38,008 bases of DNA from CALGYY01 sp964585485 (GCA_964585485.1 CAZPDS010000019.1:1-38008), one strand, 5' to 3'. Shown: positions 8,801 through 17,885, counted from the first letter of the stretch. The notes: generated by a model not told the origin, from the letters alone. Program-made: numbers and translations.

Positions 8801-11800
8801 GCAGGATCCGGAAACCCGCTGGGGCGGCATCACGCGCAAGCTGGAAACCACCGATTTTGAGGCCACCAACGTGGAGTACATCGAATTCTGGATGATGGAT
8901 CCCTTCGTGTACAACACTTCGCACACCGGCGGCAATCTCTATTTTGATCTGGGCGATATCTCGGAAGACGTGCTGCGCGACTCCCGCAAAAGCGTAGAAA
9001 ACGGTTTGCCCGAAGACGGTGTCTACGACAACCGCGTTGATACCACGCAATGGGGTATTGTACCCAACCAGCAGCCGCTGACCAATTCCTTTGACGCCAA
9101 CGAAGAGGCCCGTCAGTACCAGGACGTGGGACTGGACGGCATGAGCTCCGGCAATGAAGATGATTTCTTTTCGGATTACCTGGCCCGTATCGCCACCACT
9201 TACGGAACAAACTCACCCGCTTACCTGGACGCCGTGAGCGATCCTTCTTCGGATGACTACCATTATTTCCGCGGACCCGATTACGACGGCGAAACCAAGT
9301 CAATCCTGCAGCGTTACAAAAAATACAACAACACCGACGGCAACTCCCCCACCAATCAGCAATCGCTGGATGAGTTCGGTGTTGATTACACGATGATGGC
9401 CACCACGCTGCCCGACGGCGAAGACATCAACCGCGACAACACCTTGAACGAAAGCGAAAGGTATTTCCAGTACCGCGTTGAACTGCGGCCTGACAAAATG
9501 GTGGTGGGCGATAATTACATCGCCGATGTCCGCCCGGCCACCTCACAGTTGGCCAACGGATCATCGGCCACCGTGAACTGGTATCAGTTCAAAATCCCCA
9601 TTCAGAGCCCCGATCGTATTGTAAACGGCATCGCTGATTTCAAGTCCATCCGCTTTATCCGCGTTTTTCTGAAAGACTTCGCCGATACCGTGATCTGTCG
9701 CTTTGCTACGCTGGACCTGGTACGCAGCGAATGGCGACGCTACAAATATTCACTGCTGGCTCCGGGCGAATACATTCCGGATGACGACCAGAGCGAGACC
9801 AGTTTTGATGTCTCCGCGGTGAACATTGAAGAAAACAGCGAGCGTACACCCGTACCTTACGTTATACCGCCGGGCATTACGCGCGAGGTTAACGTAGGCT
9901 CTACCAACCTGCAACAACTCAACGAGCAATCGCTCGACCTGAAGGTTTGCAACCTGCTCGACGGCGACTCCCGGGCGGTTTACAAGACCTGCGATTTTGA
10001 CATGCGGCAGTTTAAAAAATTAAAGATGTACGTGCACGGCGAAGCCGGCAGCGCGCTGGAGCCCTTGAACGATGGCGACCTTACTGTATTCGTGCGGCTT
10101 GGGTCTGACTTCACTACCAACTTCTACGAATACGAAATTCCCATTACCGTTACCGATTGGGGCACGCCCCTGGACCGCGACGACCTGATCTGGCCTGATG
10201 CCAATAACATGGAGATTTCGCTGGAAGATCTGGTGAACGCCAAAAAAGACCGCAATACCGCGATGCGGGCCGAGGGCAGCACGCTGACCACCAATATTCC
10301 CTACATTTCTTACGATGAGGCCAACCACAAAATAACGGTGGTCGGAAACCCCAGTCTGAGTGCCGTAAAAACCATTATGATTGGCGTGCGGAATCCCCTT
10401 CGCAGAGCCACCGCTACCACCGACGACGGGAATCCGAAATGCGCGGAAATCTGGGTGAATGAATTGCGGCTTACCGATTTTGATGAAGACGGCGGATGGG
10501 CGGCAACTGCACGCATCAATGCGGCGCTGGCCGACTTCGGGAACCTTAGTCTGGCCGGAACCATCAGCACTCCTGGTTTCGGAAGCATCGATAAAAAAAT
10601 CAACGAACGTCAGAAAGAAACCATCGTTTCGTATGACATAGCCACCAATCTTGAGCTCGGAAAATTCTTCCCGGAAAAATGGGGGCTCAAGATCCCGATG
10701 CATTATGATTTCTCTGAATTGCGCAGTACCCCGCAATACAATCCGCTGAACCCGGATATCATTTATAAGGAAGACCTTAGCACCTACGAGAGCCGAAAAG
10801 AAAAAGACTCCATTCGTGAGATTACCCAGGACTACACCCGGCGGCAGAGCCTCAACTTTATGAACGTACGCAAGACCAAAGTATCCGGTACGTCAAAAGC
10901 CCATATCTGGGATGTGGAAAACCTCGACATCAGCTACGCCTACACCGAGATCTTCCAGCGTAGTGTGGATATTGAATACTACGTGAAGAAAACCCACCAG
11001 GGGGGACTTGGCTATAACTTCACTGGAAATCCCAAGCCCTTTAAGCCCTTCGACCGGGTGAAATTCCTCAACAACAAGTACTTCCGTATCGTCAAAGACT
11101 TCAACCTTTTCTATATGCCCAAGTTGTTGTCGTTCCGGACCGACCTGGATAAACAGTATTCGGAAAACATGATGCGGAACAAGACCAACGCCATTATTTT
11201 GCTGGAGCCCACCTTTATTAAATCATTTAACTGGACGCGCGACTACGGTTTGAAGTGGGATCTGACGCAAAATCTGAAAGTGGATTACAACGCTGACGCC
11301 AACGCCCGGGTGGATGAACCGGCGGGACGCGTCGACCGAAGCAATCCCAACTACAAGGAACTGCGCGATTCGGTCTGGAACAACATCCTGGACTTTGGCC
11401 GGCTCACGACCTACAACCAGCAACTCGACGTAACCTACAACCTGCCGATCAACAAACTCCCGTTCTTTAGCTGGATTACCTCTACGGTGAAATACGGCGG
11501 CGATTACCAATGGACCGCACTCCCGCTGAGTACTGACTCTCTGAACAACATCATTAAAAATCCGCTTGGCAACATCATTGAGAACTCCAATACGCAACAA
11601 CTCAACATTAACGGCAACCTGCTGAACCTCTATAATTATATTCCCTATCTCAAAAAGATCAACGATAAAAAACGCCAGGCCAGGCCCGCGCAGGCACGCA
11701 CCAACATGCCCTCCGCCGAGGATACCGTGAAGAACAAAATCAACTGGGGTAAAGAAATTATCGACAACACCCTGAGTCTGTTGATGAGCGTAAAATCCGT

Positions 11801-13178
11801 CAATATCTCCTACCAGGAAAACAACGGAAAAATGCTCCCCGGGTTCATGAATGAACCTATCGCCCTGGGCAATGACTGGAACCACAATGCCCCCGGTTTG
11901 GATTTCGTGTTCGGCAGTCCCAGCGAAATCTTCGGTGGCAACAACGACATCCGCAACGATGCCTTCAGCAAAGGCTGGATGTCGACCGACACCAACCTGA
12001 ACACCGCGTATGCCATCAAGCAGAGCAAAACGCTCAACGGACAAATTACCGCGGAGCCTTTCCCCTCTTTCCGCATCGACATCACCGCCAACAGCACCTT
12101 CACGAAAGTGCGAAGTTCCTACCTGCGCTACGCGGAAGACCCCAATTCGGGCCAGGCCTACGATGAATTTTCCCCCATGGAATCGGGAAGCTTCAGTATG
12201 TCGTACATCACGTGGGGAACGGCCTTCACCGGCGATAACAAGGACAACAGCAACGCCGTTTTTGAGCAATTCAAGGAATACCGCATTCTGATTGCCGAGC
12301 GTCTGGCTTCTGAAAACCCCTTCTACACGGGGCTTCATAATGATTCTACCGGCTTCCCCGACGGCTACGGACCCACCTCGCAGGACGTGCTGATTCCCGC
12401 CTTCCTGGCTGCTTATGCGAAGAAAGACCCGAATAAGATCTCGCTGAAACCATTCTCCGAAAAACTGCTGGGCGCTATCCCCTTGCCCAACTGGAAAGTA
12501 ACTTACACCGGGCTGACACGCATTCGCTGGATCAAAAAGTGGTTTAAAAACATCTCTGTTTCGCATGCTTACCGGAACACATACAGCGTTGGGACCTACG
12601 TGACCAGTGTCCGGTTCGACGACAAGGATGGCGACGGCTTTACCTACGTCCGGGATGCCGCACAGAATTTCCTTGCGGAGAAAGAAATCGGAACCATCTC
12701 CATCAATGAGCAATTTAATCCGCTGATCGGGTTCGACATGACCATGGTGAACAGTCTGCTTATCAAATTTGAGATCCGTAAATCGCGCAACCTCGCGATG
12801 AGCTTTGCCAACACCCAGCTCACCGAGGTCACCAGTGATGAGTATGTGATCGGTGCCGGTTATCGAATCAAAGATGTAACTTTCAATATTAAGAGCGGTG
12901 GGCGTTCCAAGCCCATCAAGAGCGACCTGAACATGAAGGCCGACTTCTCGTACCGCAACAACAAAACCGTGCTCCGCAAGCTGGTGGAAGATATGGATCA
13001 GGTTTCGGCCGGTCAGCGGGTAATGACGATCGGAGTATCGGCCGATTACCAAATCAGCGAGAAGTTCAACATCCGCCTCTTCTTTGATAAAATCATCAAC
13101 AATCCCTGGGTTACCTCGCAATATCGCAACAGTAATACCAACGCGGGTATCAGCCTGAAATTTACGCTGGCTCAATAA
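5880..13178 (+). CDS. sprA: Type IX secretion outer-membrane translocon SprA (Sov)
   Basis: Forms the giant 36-strand outer-membrane barrel through which T9SS cargo leaves the cell. The 2432-residue length is typical. A signal-like hydrophobic stretch at residues 4-25 is followed by the family's N-terminal pattern (NTIDIRPSGSAELIFG near 163, then DKIQFGVSYNTEASFDFENK), long domains alternating aromatic strands and acidic loops, and a C-terminal barrel strand (NAGISLKFTLAQ). The start is TTG at 5880; an ATG at 5937 (MGWAAVLKPG) would delete most of the signal peptide, and the ATG at 5859 opens a frame that stops after five codons. The ruvA-sprA-gcvH order is conserved in the phylum. No other T9SS gene is visible in the window. 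No frameshift is apparent over 7.3 kb. Confidence 0.96.
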   Translation: MERFFTYFLRFCAAGFIITMGWAAVLKPGLHDAAWPGEPGIPGEQPPPDTILPYPFNDNSGNPYDPEQNGGLYLNNPSNIKEDLIYDPDANEYILSTKIGEMDYRPANYMSFEDYLNYDADRAMQDYWKQKTHANRITRQSGSLFGPIRIGKEDGIAADIFGGNTIDIRPSGSAELIFGVISTRTDNPALDVKQRRNTNFDFQEKIQMNVTAKIGDKIQFGVSYNTEASFDFENKMNLKYEGKEDEIIQLIEAGDVTMPLNSTLITGSQALFGIKTKLKFGRTTITGIYSQQKSKTENITVSGGAQTSEFELKSDQYEENKHFFVAQYFRDHYTEALSKLPIIQSPVNITKMEVWITNIGAATQENRNIVAFQDIGEPNPYNPAINGYPVNFPNNTSNDLFDNIDTAQIRNLNTVNNYLSGFGLMDQVDFVKVELARKLNPSEFTYNSKLGFISLNTTLNTDQVLAVAFQYTLIGDTTVFQVGEFSNEGVSAPNCLAVKLLKSTALNTKIPLWNLMMKNVYAIGGYQVNPEDFRLNVLYSGEESGVPMGYLTEGLINGIPLIKVLKCDRLNSNGDPVSDGVFDFIGSAATMGGTIQETNGRVFFPVLEPFGDDLREAITNGNTSDPALNAIADKYCYDSLYSMTKTGAQQYPDKNKFAIAGFFKSASGSEISLGAMNVPQGSVKVTAGGIPLTENVDYTVDYTLGRVKIINEGILNSGTPINISLESNNMFDIQTKTLMGAHVDYMVNRNFNLGATVLNLSEKPLTQKVNFGDEPISNTIWGINGDYKTDSRLLTKIIDWLPFIETKAESNIAASGEFAHLIPGHSKAIGNTGTSYIDDFEGSKSSIDLRTIQNWFLASTPQHQPDMFPESAPNSSLAFNFNRARLAWYVIDPSVFYRGNNQTPDHITKDDISNHFVREVYEDEVFPQKENSYDTPQNIALLNLAFYPAEKGPYNYDVDGSEGYSSGIGADGRLQDPETRWGGITRKLETTDFEATNVEYIEFWMMDPFVYNTSHTGGNLYFDLGDISEDVLRDSRKSVENGLPEDGVYDNRVDTTQWGIVPNQQPLTNSFDANEEARQYQDVGLDGMSSGNEDDFFSDYLARIATTYGTNSPAYLDAVSDPSSDDYHYFRGPDYDGETKSILQRYKKYNNTDGNSPTNQQSLDEFGVDYTMMATTLPDGEDINRDNTLNESERYFQYRVELRPDKMVVGDNYIADVRPATSQLANGSSATVNWYQFKIPIQSPDRIVNGIADFKSIRFIRVFLKDFADTVICRFATLDLVRSEWRRYKYSLLAPGEYIPDDDQSETSFDVSAVNIEENSERTPVPYVIPPGITREVNVGSTNLQQLNEQSLDLKVCNLLDGDSRAVYKTCDFDMRQFKKLKMYVHGEAGSALEPLNDGDLTVFVRLGSDFTTNFYEYEIPITVTDWGTPLDRDDLIWPDANNMEISLEDLVNAKKDRNTAMRAEGSTLTTNIPYISYDEANHKITVVGNPSLSAVKTIMIGVRNPLRRATATTDDGNPKCAEIWVNELRLTDFDEDGGWAATARINAALADFGNLSLAGTISTPGFGSIDKKINERQKETIVSYDIATNLELGKFFPEKWGLKIPMHYDFSELRSTPQYNPLNPDIIYKEDLSTYESRKEKDSIREITQDYTRRQSLNFMNVRKTKVSGTSKAHIWDVENLDISYAYTEIFQRSVDIEYYVKKTHQGGLGYNFTGNPKPFKPFDRVKFLNNKYFRIVKDFNLFYMPKLLSFRTDLDKQYSENMMRNKTNAIILLEPTFIKSFNWTRDYGLKWDLTQNLKVDYNADANARVDEPAGRVDRSNPNYKELRDSVWNNILDFGRLTTYNQQLDVTYNLPINKLPFFSWITSTVKYGGDYQWTALPLSTDSLNNIIKNPLGNIIENSNTQQLNINGNLLNLYNYIPYLKKINDKKRQARPAQARTNMPSAEDTVKNKINWGKEIIDNTLSLLMSVKSVNISYQENNGKMLPGFMNEPIALGNDWNHNAPGLDFVFGSPSEIFGGNNDIRNDAFSKGWMSTDTNLNTAYAIKQSKTLNGQITAEPFPSFRIDITANSTFTKVRSSYLRYAEDPNSGQAYDEFSPMESGSFSMSYITWGTAFTGDNKDNSNAVFEQFKEYRILIAERLASENPFYTGLHNDSTGFPDGYGPTSQDVLIPAFLAAYAKKDPNKISLKPFSEKLLGAIPLPNWKVTYTGLTRIRWIKKWFKNISVSHAYRNTYSVGTYVTSVRFDDKDGDGFTYVRDAAQNFLAEKEIGTISINEQFNPLIGFDMTMVNSLLIKFEIRKSRNLAMSFANTQLTEVTSDEYVIGAGYRIKDVTFNIKSGGRSKPIKSDLNMKADFSYRNNKTVLRKLVEDMDQVSAGQRVMTIGVSADYQISEKFNIRLFFDKIINNPWVTSQYRNSNTNAGISLKFTLAQ

Positions 13179-13210
13179 TTTGCCGGGCAATTAAAAAAAA
13201 TGTATTTTTG
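13179..13210 (+). promoter_or_regulatory. gcvH promoter (-33 and -7 boxes)
   Basis: TTTG at 13179-13182 overlaps the sprA stop region, followed after 20 bases by TATTTTTG at 13203-13210. This is the textbook Bacteroidota spacing and the best full match in the window. The gcvH ATG is 26 bases after the -7 box. Confidence 0.75.
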
Positions 13211-13236
13211 ACACAGAATTTTAAATCACCTATCAT

Positions 13237-13617
13237 ATGAACGTACCAGGAAATTTACATTACACCAAAGACCATGAATGGTTAAGGGTTGAAGGAAATG
13301 AAGCGTTTGTCGGCATCACCGACTTTGCACAGAGCCAGCTTGGCGATGTGGTTTTTGTGGAAGTGAACACCGTTGGCGAAACGGTTGCGAAAGAAGAAAC
13401 CTTCGGCACCATCGAAGCGGTGAAAACCGTTTCGGATATGTTCATGCCGGTGAGCGGGGAGGTTCTTGAGATGAACCCGCTGGTAGAATCCAACCCCGAA
13501 ATCCTGAATAAAGATCCTTATGGCGAAGGCTGGATCGTGAAAATTAAAATGGCGAATGAAGCTGAAGTTGGCGAATTAATGAACGCCGAACAGTACACTG
13601 CCCAGATTGCGCACTAA
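13237..13617 (+). CDS. gcvH: Glycine cleavage system H protein
   Basis: Carries the lipoyl arm that shuttles the aminomethyl group between the P, T and L proteins of glycine cleavage. The 126-residue length is standard. The lipoylated lysine is K63 in ETFGTIEAVKTVSD, the diagnostic motif, and the hammerhead fold is intact (HEWLRVEGNEAFVGITDFAQ; GWIVKIKM). No gcvP, gcvT or lipoylation gene is nearby; as in other Bacteroidota, gcvH is placed between sprA and a VanZ-like gene. It has its own strong promoter, so it probably leads the downstream vanZ-tonB-tonB run. Confidence 0.97.
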   Translation: MNVPGNLHYTKDHEWLRVEGNEAFVGITDFAQSQLGDVVFVEVNTVGETVAKEETFGTIEAVKTVSDMFMPVSGEVLEMNPLVESNPEILNKDPYGEGWIVKIKMANEAEVGELMNAEQYTAQIAH

Positions 13618-13639
13618 CATTCGTTTCCAATCTTTTCGC

Positions 13640-14038
13640 ATGAAACCCTGGCAATCATTGCTACCCTCTGTGTTGTGGGCCGCAGTGATTGCCTTTTTGT
13701 TATTCTCCTCCGGTGATCAGGTGCCCCGCTGGAGCCTGTTCCAGCGCATTCCGCAGTTCGATAAAATAGTGCATGCCCTGCTTTTTGGAATTCTCGCCTG
13801 GTTGCTACTTTACGGATTCGAACAACAACAAAAGTTCCGTCACCAACGTTTAGGCTCCGTGCTTGCGGCCCTCAGTCTTGGCTTGTTGTACGGAGGGCTG
13901 ACCGAAACGCTGCAATACCTGCTGCCGTCGGGAAGAACCGCCGATTTCATGGATTTTCTGGCCGACGCTGCAGGGATATTCGCTGCTTTTTGCTTACGTT
14001 TGTTATGGAAACGCAGGCTGCATGGTTCGCTTTCGTAA
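13640..14038 (+). CDS. VanZ-like small membrane protein
   Basis: A 132-residue integral membrane protein with about four hydrophobic helices (roughly 6-21, 43-62, 73-90, 108-124). The motif FDKIVHALLFGILAWLL with an acidic-His turn, followed by a helix with TETLQYLLPSGRTADFMDFLADAAG, is the pattern of the VanZ-like family. VanZ itself lowers teicoplanin susceptibility by an unknown route; the biochemical role of these homologues in Bacteroidota is not established. I took the ATG at 13640, 22 bases after gcvH; a TTG further upstream lies inside gcvH. Its place between gcvH and tonB is part of the conserved sprA neighbourhood. Confidence 0.8.
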   Translation: MKPWQSLLPSVLWAAVIAFLLFSSGDQVPRWSLFQRIPQFDKIVHALLFGILAWLLLYGFEQQQKFRHQRLGSVLAALSLGLLYGGLTETLQYLLPSGRTADFMDFLADAAGIFAAFCLRLLWKRRLHGSLS

Positions 14039-14049
14039 ATTTTATCGCC

Positions 14050-14754
14050 GTGAACGCCAGAAAACATCCTAAATATGATCTTGACAACAAGCGGGGTTAC
14101 CTCCTGCAGATTGGCCTGCTCATCGCACTCATCCTCACGCTGACGGCCTTTGAGTGGAAAAGTGGGACCCGCGAAGACGCCTTCCTGCCGGAGCCTAACA
14201 ATCCGCTGGTGCCCGATGAAGTCATACCGGTAACTTACCAGGAAAAGCCCAGGCCCGAACTGATGCCACAACAAATGCGCCGGCAGACGCCATCGCCCAT
14301 CATTGACATTGTTCAGGAGCTTATCCACGACACGGAAGTATCGCCAGATGACATCGCGGGGCAGGACAGCGCCGGCATTGATGAAAACATCAACGGAATT
14401 GACCAGGTAGAAACCGGCGAACGGGATCCGGAAATTTACACCCTGCTGGATGAACCGCCCGCCTTTCCGGGCGGAGAGGAACTACGGATGAAATTTCTGC
14501 AACGAACCACCATCTATCCCAGGTTTGCACGCGAAAACAAAGTCCAGGGCACCGTTTACGTCACCTTCATCGTGGAAGCTGACGGCCGTTTAAGCAACAT
14601 AAAAATTCTGCAGGGTATCGGCTCCGGATGTGATGAAGAAACCTACCGCGTAGTCACCGCCATGCCCCGCTGGATACCGGCCCGCAAAAACCAGGTGGCC
14701 GTGCGAACGCAGGTTACCATGCCCGTCACCTTCACCCTGCAAGCTTCCCAATAA
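14050..14754 (+). CDS. TonB-family energy transducer (first of two)
   Basis: Couples the ExbB/ExbD motor in the inner membrane to outer-membrane receptors. The 234-residue protein has a short cytoplasmic N-terminus (NARKHPKYDLDNKRG), one transmembrane helix (about 19-36), a Pro/acidic periplasmic linker and a C-terminal TonB domain (FPGGEELRMKFL, then GTVYVTFIVEADGRL and AMPRWIPARKNQ). The start is GTG at 14050, 11 bases after the VanZ stop: Bacteroidota TonB proteins typically begin with just this K/P-rich sequence. An ATG at 14005 is in frame but would overlap vanZ by 34 bases and add a non-conserved leader. No exbB/exbD is in the window. The next gene is a second, divergent TonB, 14 bases downstream. 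Confidence 0.88.
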   Translation: MNARKHPKYDLDNKRGYLLQIGLLIALILTLTAFEWKSGTREDAFLPEPNNPLVPDEVIPVTYQEKPRPELMPQQMRRQTPSPIIDIVQELIHDTEVSPDDIAGQDSAGIDENINGIDQVETGERDPEIYTLLDEPPAFPGGEELRMKFLQRTTIYPRFARENKVQGTVYVTFIVEADGRLSNIKILQGIGSGCDEETYRVVTAMPRWIPARKNQVAVRTQVTMPVTFTLQASQ

Positions 14755-14768
14755 TACCAGCACGCCAC

Positions 14769-15494
14769 ATGGACATGCACAACGCCATGGATGAAATAAT
14801 TTTCCGCAACCGGAACAAATCCTATGGAGCCTACCAACTCCGGCGTCGGTATGCCGGTATTCTGGCCTTTAGTGTGCTGATGGCCGTACTCCTTTTTGTT
14901 ACCATCGTGCTGGCCTATTATTACGGATCAAGGGCGGTGCAAAAACAACGTGAGCAGATCTTCGAATACCTCCCCCTGGGCGACAACGGATTTTTGGGAA
15001 AGCCACCCGACAAGATGCCCGCCTCTTCCGGCGGGTATTTCAATGCCCAAAAAATTCCACTGGTAGTCGACAGTTTATCGTTGGCCGACACGCTCATCAA
15101 TATGGCGGAGGGCAATGGAACGGATACCACCGGGCGTGGATCGGGTGAAGGCTCGGGTGAGGGTTCCGGCAATATTTTCCTGTCGGTACAGCAAGCCCCC
15201 TCCTTCCCCGGCGGCGATGAAGCCCGCACCCGTTACCTTCAGCAAAACATTCATTACCCCGTGCGGGCGAAGGAAAAGAATATCCATGGCACAGTCTACA
15301 TCTCTTTTGTGGTAGAAAAAGACGGGCATATCAGTTCCGTGAAACTGCTGAAAGGTATTGGATACGGCTGTGATGAGGAAGCCCTGCGCGTGGTCCAGGC
15401 CATGCCGCGCTGGACACCCGGGCGCCAGCACGGACAGCCGGTACGGGTGCAGATCGTGCTACCCCTGCACTTCCTGGTGAACACACCCACCTAA
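14769..15494 (+). CDS. TonB-family energy transducer (second of two)
   Basis: A 241-residue single-pass protein. It begins MDEIIFRNRNKSYGAYQLRR (counted from the third in-frame ATG at 14787), the second common N-terminal type among Bacteroidota TonB proteins, followed by a transmembrane helix at about 30-52, a periplasmic linker with the repeat GSGEGSGEGSG (about 124-134) and a TonB C-terminal domain (FPGGDEARTRYL; GTVYISFVVEKDGHISSV; AMPRWTPGRQHGQP). The C-terminal domain is clearly related to that of the preceding gene, while the N-terminal halves differ, so the pair looks like two transducers that meet different partners rather than a fresh duplication. Starts at 14769, 14775 and 14787 are all possible. 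Confidence 0.88.
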   Translation: MDMHNAMDEIIFRNRNKSYGAYQLRRRYAGILAFSVLMAVLLFVTIVLAYYYGSRAVQKQREQIFEYLPLGDNGFLGKPPDKMPASSGGYFNAQKIPLVVDSLSLADTLINMAEGNGTDTTGRGSGEGSGEGSGNIFLSVQQAPSFPGGDEARTRYLQQNIHYPVRAKEKNIHGTVYISFVVEKDGHISSVKLLKGIGYGCDEEALRVVQAMPRWTPGRQHGQPVRVQIVLPLHFLVNTPT

Positions 15495-15509
15495 ATCCAT
15501 AAATCCACG

Positions 15510-15527
15510 TATAAACGGCAGTTTATA
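15510..15527 (+). other. Small hairpin after the TonB pair
   Basis: TATAAAC, loop GGCA, GTTTATA form a perfect 7-bp stem 16 bases after the second TonB stop. It has no T-tract and is AU-rich, so intrinsic termination is doubtful. It may act as an mRNA 3' structure. The rest of the 198-base gap before recQ holds only its putative promoter. Confidence 0.35.
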
Positions 15528-15587
15528 GCAGGATTCGCCCAGCGATTCAGGTAATATTCGCTGATTTTGGGGGAAAATTCACAGTGC

Positions 15588-15620
15588 TTGTCATTATTGT
15601 ACTTTTTTTTAATAACTTCG
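15588..15620 (+). promoter_or_regulatory. Possible recQ promoter
   Basis: TTG at 15588-15590 and TAACTTCG at 15613-15620, with 22 bases between them. The -7 box has one mismatch (C for T) to TAnnTTTG. This predicts a leader of about 65 bases before recQ. Confidence 0.4.
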
Positions 15621-15692
15621 TGTCTGAATAGAAATTAAATCATTGATAGTTAATTTATTAACAATATCTTAAGGTTTTTACGACCTTATTCC

Positions 15693-17885
15693 ATGAAAGC
15701 GAAAACATCAGTCCCCCTTCATAAAACTCTCAAGGAGTTTTTTGGTTTCGATAACTTTAAAGGAAATCAGGAAGCCGTCATCAAGAATCTGTTGAGTGGC
15801 AAAGACACCTTTGTTATCATGCCCACCGGTGGCGGAAAATCGCTCTGTTATCAATTGCCGGCACTCGTCAGCGAAGGTACAGCCATCGTGGTTTCACCGC
15901 TGATCGCGTTGATGAAGAACCAGGTAGATTCCATGCGCAGCTTCGGTATTGATAAAGGCATCGCGCACTTCTTGAATTCCTCCCTTTCGCGTCAGGAAAT
16001 AGCGGAAGTCAAGGCTGACCTGGTGGCGGGCAAAGCCAAATTGCTATACGTCGCACCGGAATCCTTAACCAAGGAAGAAAACATCGAATTCCTTAAAGAA
16101 ATAAAGATCTCCTTTTACGCGATCGATGAGGCCCATTGCATCTCGGAATGGGGGCACGATTTCCGTCCGGAGTACCGGCGCCTACGGCCCATTATCGACG
16201 CCATCGGGCAGAAGGTTCCGGTTATTGCCCTCACCGCGACCGCAACACCTAAAGTACAACTCGATATTCAGAAGAACCTGCACATGATGAACGCGGGTTT
16301 ATTCAAATCCTCCTTCAACCGTCCAAATCTCTACTACGAAGTACGCCCGAAGACCAAGGATGTAGCCAAGGATATCATCAAATACATTAAGCAACACACC
16401 GGTAAATCCGGCATTGTGTATTGCCTTAGCCGTAAAAAGGTAGAAGAACTGGCCGAAACGCTACAGGTAAACGGTATCAAGGCCGTGCCTTACCATGCCG
16501 GACTGGAACCGGCGATGCGCGTTGATCATCAGGACAAATTTCTGATGGAAGAAGTTGATGTGATTGTGGCCACCATCGCCTTTGGCATGGGAATCGACAA
16601 GCCCGACATTCGCTTTGTCATCCATCATGACATTCCCAAAAGCCTGGAAGGATATTATCAGGAAACCGGTCGCGCCGGGCGTGACGATGGCGAAGGAAAC
16701 TGCATTGCTTTTTATTCCTACGATGATATTCAGAAACTGGAAAAGTTCACCAAAGGCAAGCCGGTCGCGGAACAGGAAATCGCGCGGCAGTTGCTCGTGG
16801 AAACCATTGCCTACGCAGAATCTTCCGTGTGCCGCCGCACACAGCTCTTACACTACTTCGGCGAAACCTTTAAGGAATCCAACTGTCAGAACTGCGACAA
16901 CTGCCTGCACCCGAAAACAAAATTCGAAGGCAGCGAATACGTTGAGCTTTTGCTGGACACCGTGGTTGCGGTGAAAGAACAATTTAAAGCCGGACACATC
17001 ATCAATATTATTACCGGAAAAGTCTCCGCGAATATCAAAAATTTCAAGCATAACAAACTTGAGGTTTTTGGCAAAGGCATGGAGAAGGACGAACGTTTCT
17101 GGAATGCCGTTATCCGCCAGAGCCTGATCAACAATTTGCTTGCTAAGGACATTGAAAATTATGGTATTCTTAAAATGACCCCGGAGGGTCACGCCTTTCT
17201 CGAAGAGCCTTACTCCTTCATGCTTATGCATGATCATGATTTTGAAAATCCGGAAGAGGATGAATTTAGTGCTGCGGCGAAAACCAGCACGGCCGACAAG
17301 GCGCTGTTTACCCTGCTGAAAGACCTCCGCAAGCAGATGGCCCGCAAGGAAAATCTGCCGCCCTTCGTGATCTTCCAGGATCCCTCCCTGGAAGACATGG
17401 CCATTCAGTATCCCATCAAAATGGATGAATTAAGCCAGATCACCGGGGTGGGTGCCGGGAAGGCCCAAAAATACGGCCAGCCTTTTCTGCAGCTCATCAG
17501 CCGATACGTTGAGGACAACGAAATCATCCGCCCGATGGATATGCAGGTGAAGTCGCCGGTGTCTAAATCAGGCTTGAAAGTCTTCATCATCCAGGGCATC
17601 GATCGCAAGATTCCATTGGAAGACCTGGCTGTGGCTAAAAACCTGGGCATGGAAGAACTCATTGCCGAGATTGAAAGCATTGTTGCCTCTGGCACCAAGG
17701 TAGATCTCAATTATTATATTGATGAGTATGTAGACCCCTACCATCAGGAAGAAATCTTCGACTATTTCAGCAGTGCGGAAACCGATTCTGTTGAAACGGC
17801 CCATATCGAACTCGGGGAAGAGGAATTTACGGAAGAGGAGATCCGCTTAATCCGCCTGAAGTTTATGTCGGAAATTGGTAACTAA
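15693..17885 (+). CDS. recQ: ATP-dependent DNA helicase RecQ
   Basis: 3'-5' helicase that processes stalled forks and recombination intermediates. The 730 residues contain motif I PTGGGKSLCYQLP (K49), the DEAH box in AIDEAHCISEWGHDFRPEY (about 143-161), motif III ALTATATP, and motif VI ETGRAGRDDGEG. The zinc-binding RQC module follows with cysteines in SSVCRRTQLL and NCQNCDNCLHP, then a winged helix and an HRDC domain (LFTLLKDLRKQMARKENLPP to about 610). The C-terminal extension (about 625-730) resembles the extra helix-turn-helix tail of Bacteroidota RecQ proteins. The protein is longer than the E. coli enzyme because of this tail. Confidence 0.95.
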   Translation: MKAKTSVPLHKTLKEFFGFDNFKGNQEAVIKNLLSGKDTFVIMPTGGGKSLCYQLPALVSEGTAIVVSPLIALMKNQVDSMRSFGIDKGIAHFLNSSLSRQEIAEVKADLVAGKAKLLYVAPESLTKEENIEFLKEIKISFYAIDEAHCISEWGHDFRPEYRRLRPIIDAIGQKVPVIALTATATPKVQLDIQKNLHMMNAGLFKSSFNRPNLYYEVRPKTKDVAKDIIKYIKQHTGKSGIVYCLSRKKVEELAETLQVNGIKAVPYHAGLEPAMRVDHQDKFLMEEVDVIVATIAFGMGIDKPDIRFVIHHDIPKSLEGYYQETGRAGRDDGEGNCIAFYSYDDIQKLEKFTKGKPVAEQEIARQLLVETIAYAESSVCRRTQLLHYFGETFKESNCQNCDNCLHPKTKFEGSEYVELLLDTVVAVKEQFKAGHIINIITGKVSANIKNFKHNKLEVFGKGMEKDERFWNAVIRQSLINNLLAKDIENYGILKMTPEGHAFLEEPYSFMLMHDHDFENPEEDEFSAAAKTSTADKALFTLLKDLRKQMARKENLPPFVIFQDPSLEDMAIQYPIKMDELSQITGVGAGKAQKYGQPFLQLISRYVEDNEIIRPMDMQVKSPVSKSGLKVFIIQGIDRKIPLEDLAVAKNLGMEELIAEIESIVASGTKVDLNYYIDEYVDPYHQEEIFDYFSSAETDSVETAHIELGEEEFTEEEIRLIRLKFMSEIGN

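Noticed and set aside
8256..9050. Minus-strand open frame of 264 codons inside sprA
   Set aside because: Shadow of the sprA reading frame; no recognisable family and no independent expression signals.
11223..13190. A 655-codon open frame on the minus strand opposite the 3' end of sprA
   Set aside because: It is fully antisense to sprA, its composition (rich in Val, Gly, Ala, His, Phe) mirrors sprA codons read backwards, and it shows no domain, signal peptide or promoter.
15139..15170. Short tandem repeat encoding GSGEGSGEGSG
   Set aside because: Only two to three units, inside the flexible linker of the second TonB; no sign of phase variation or a mobile element.
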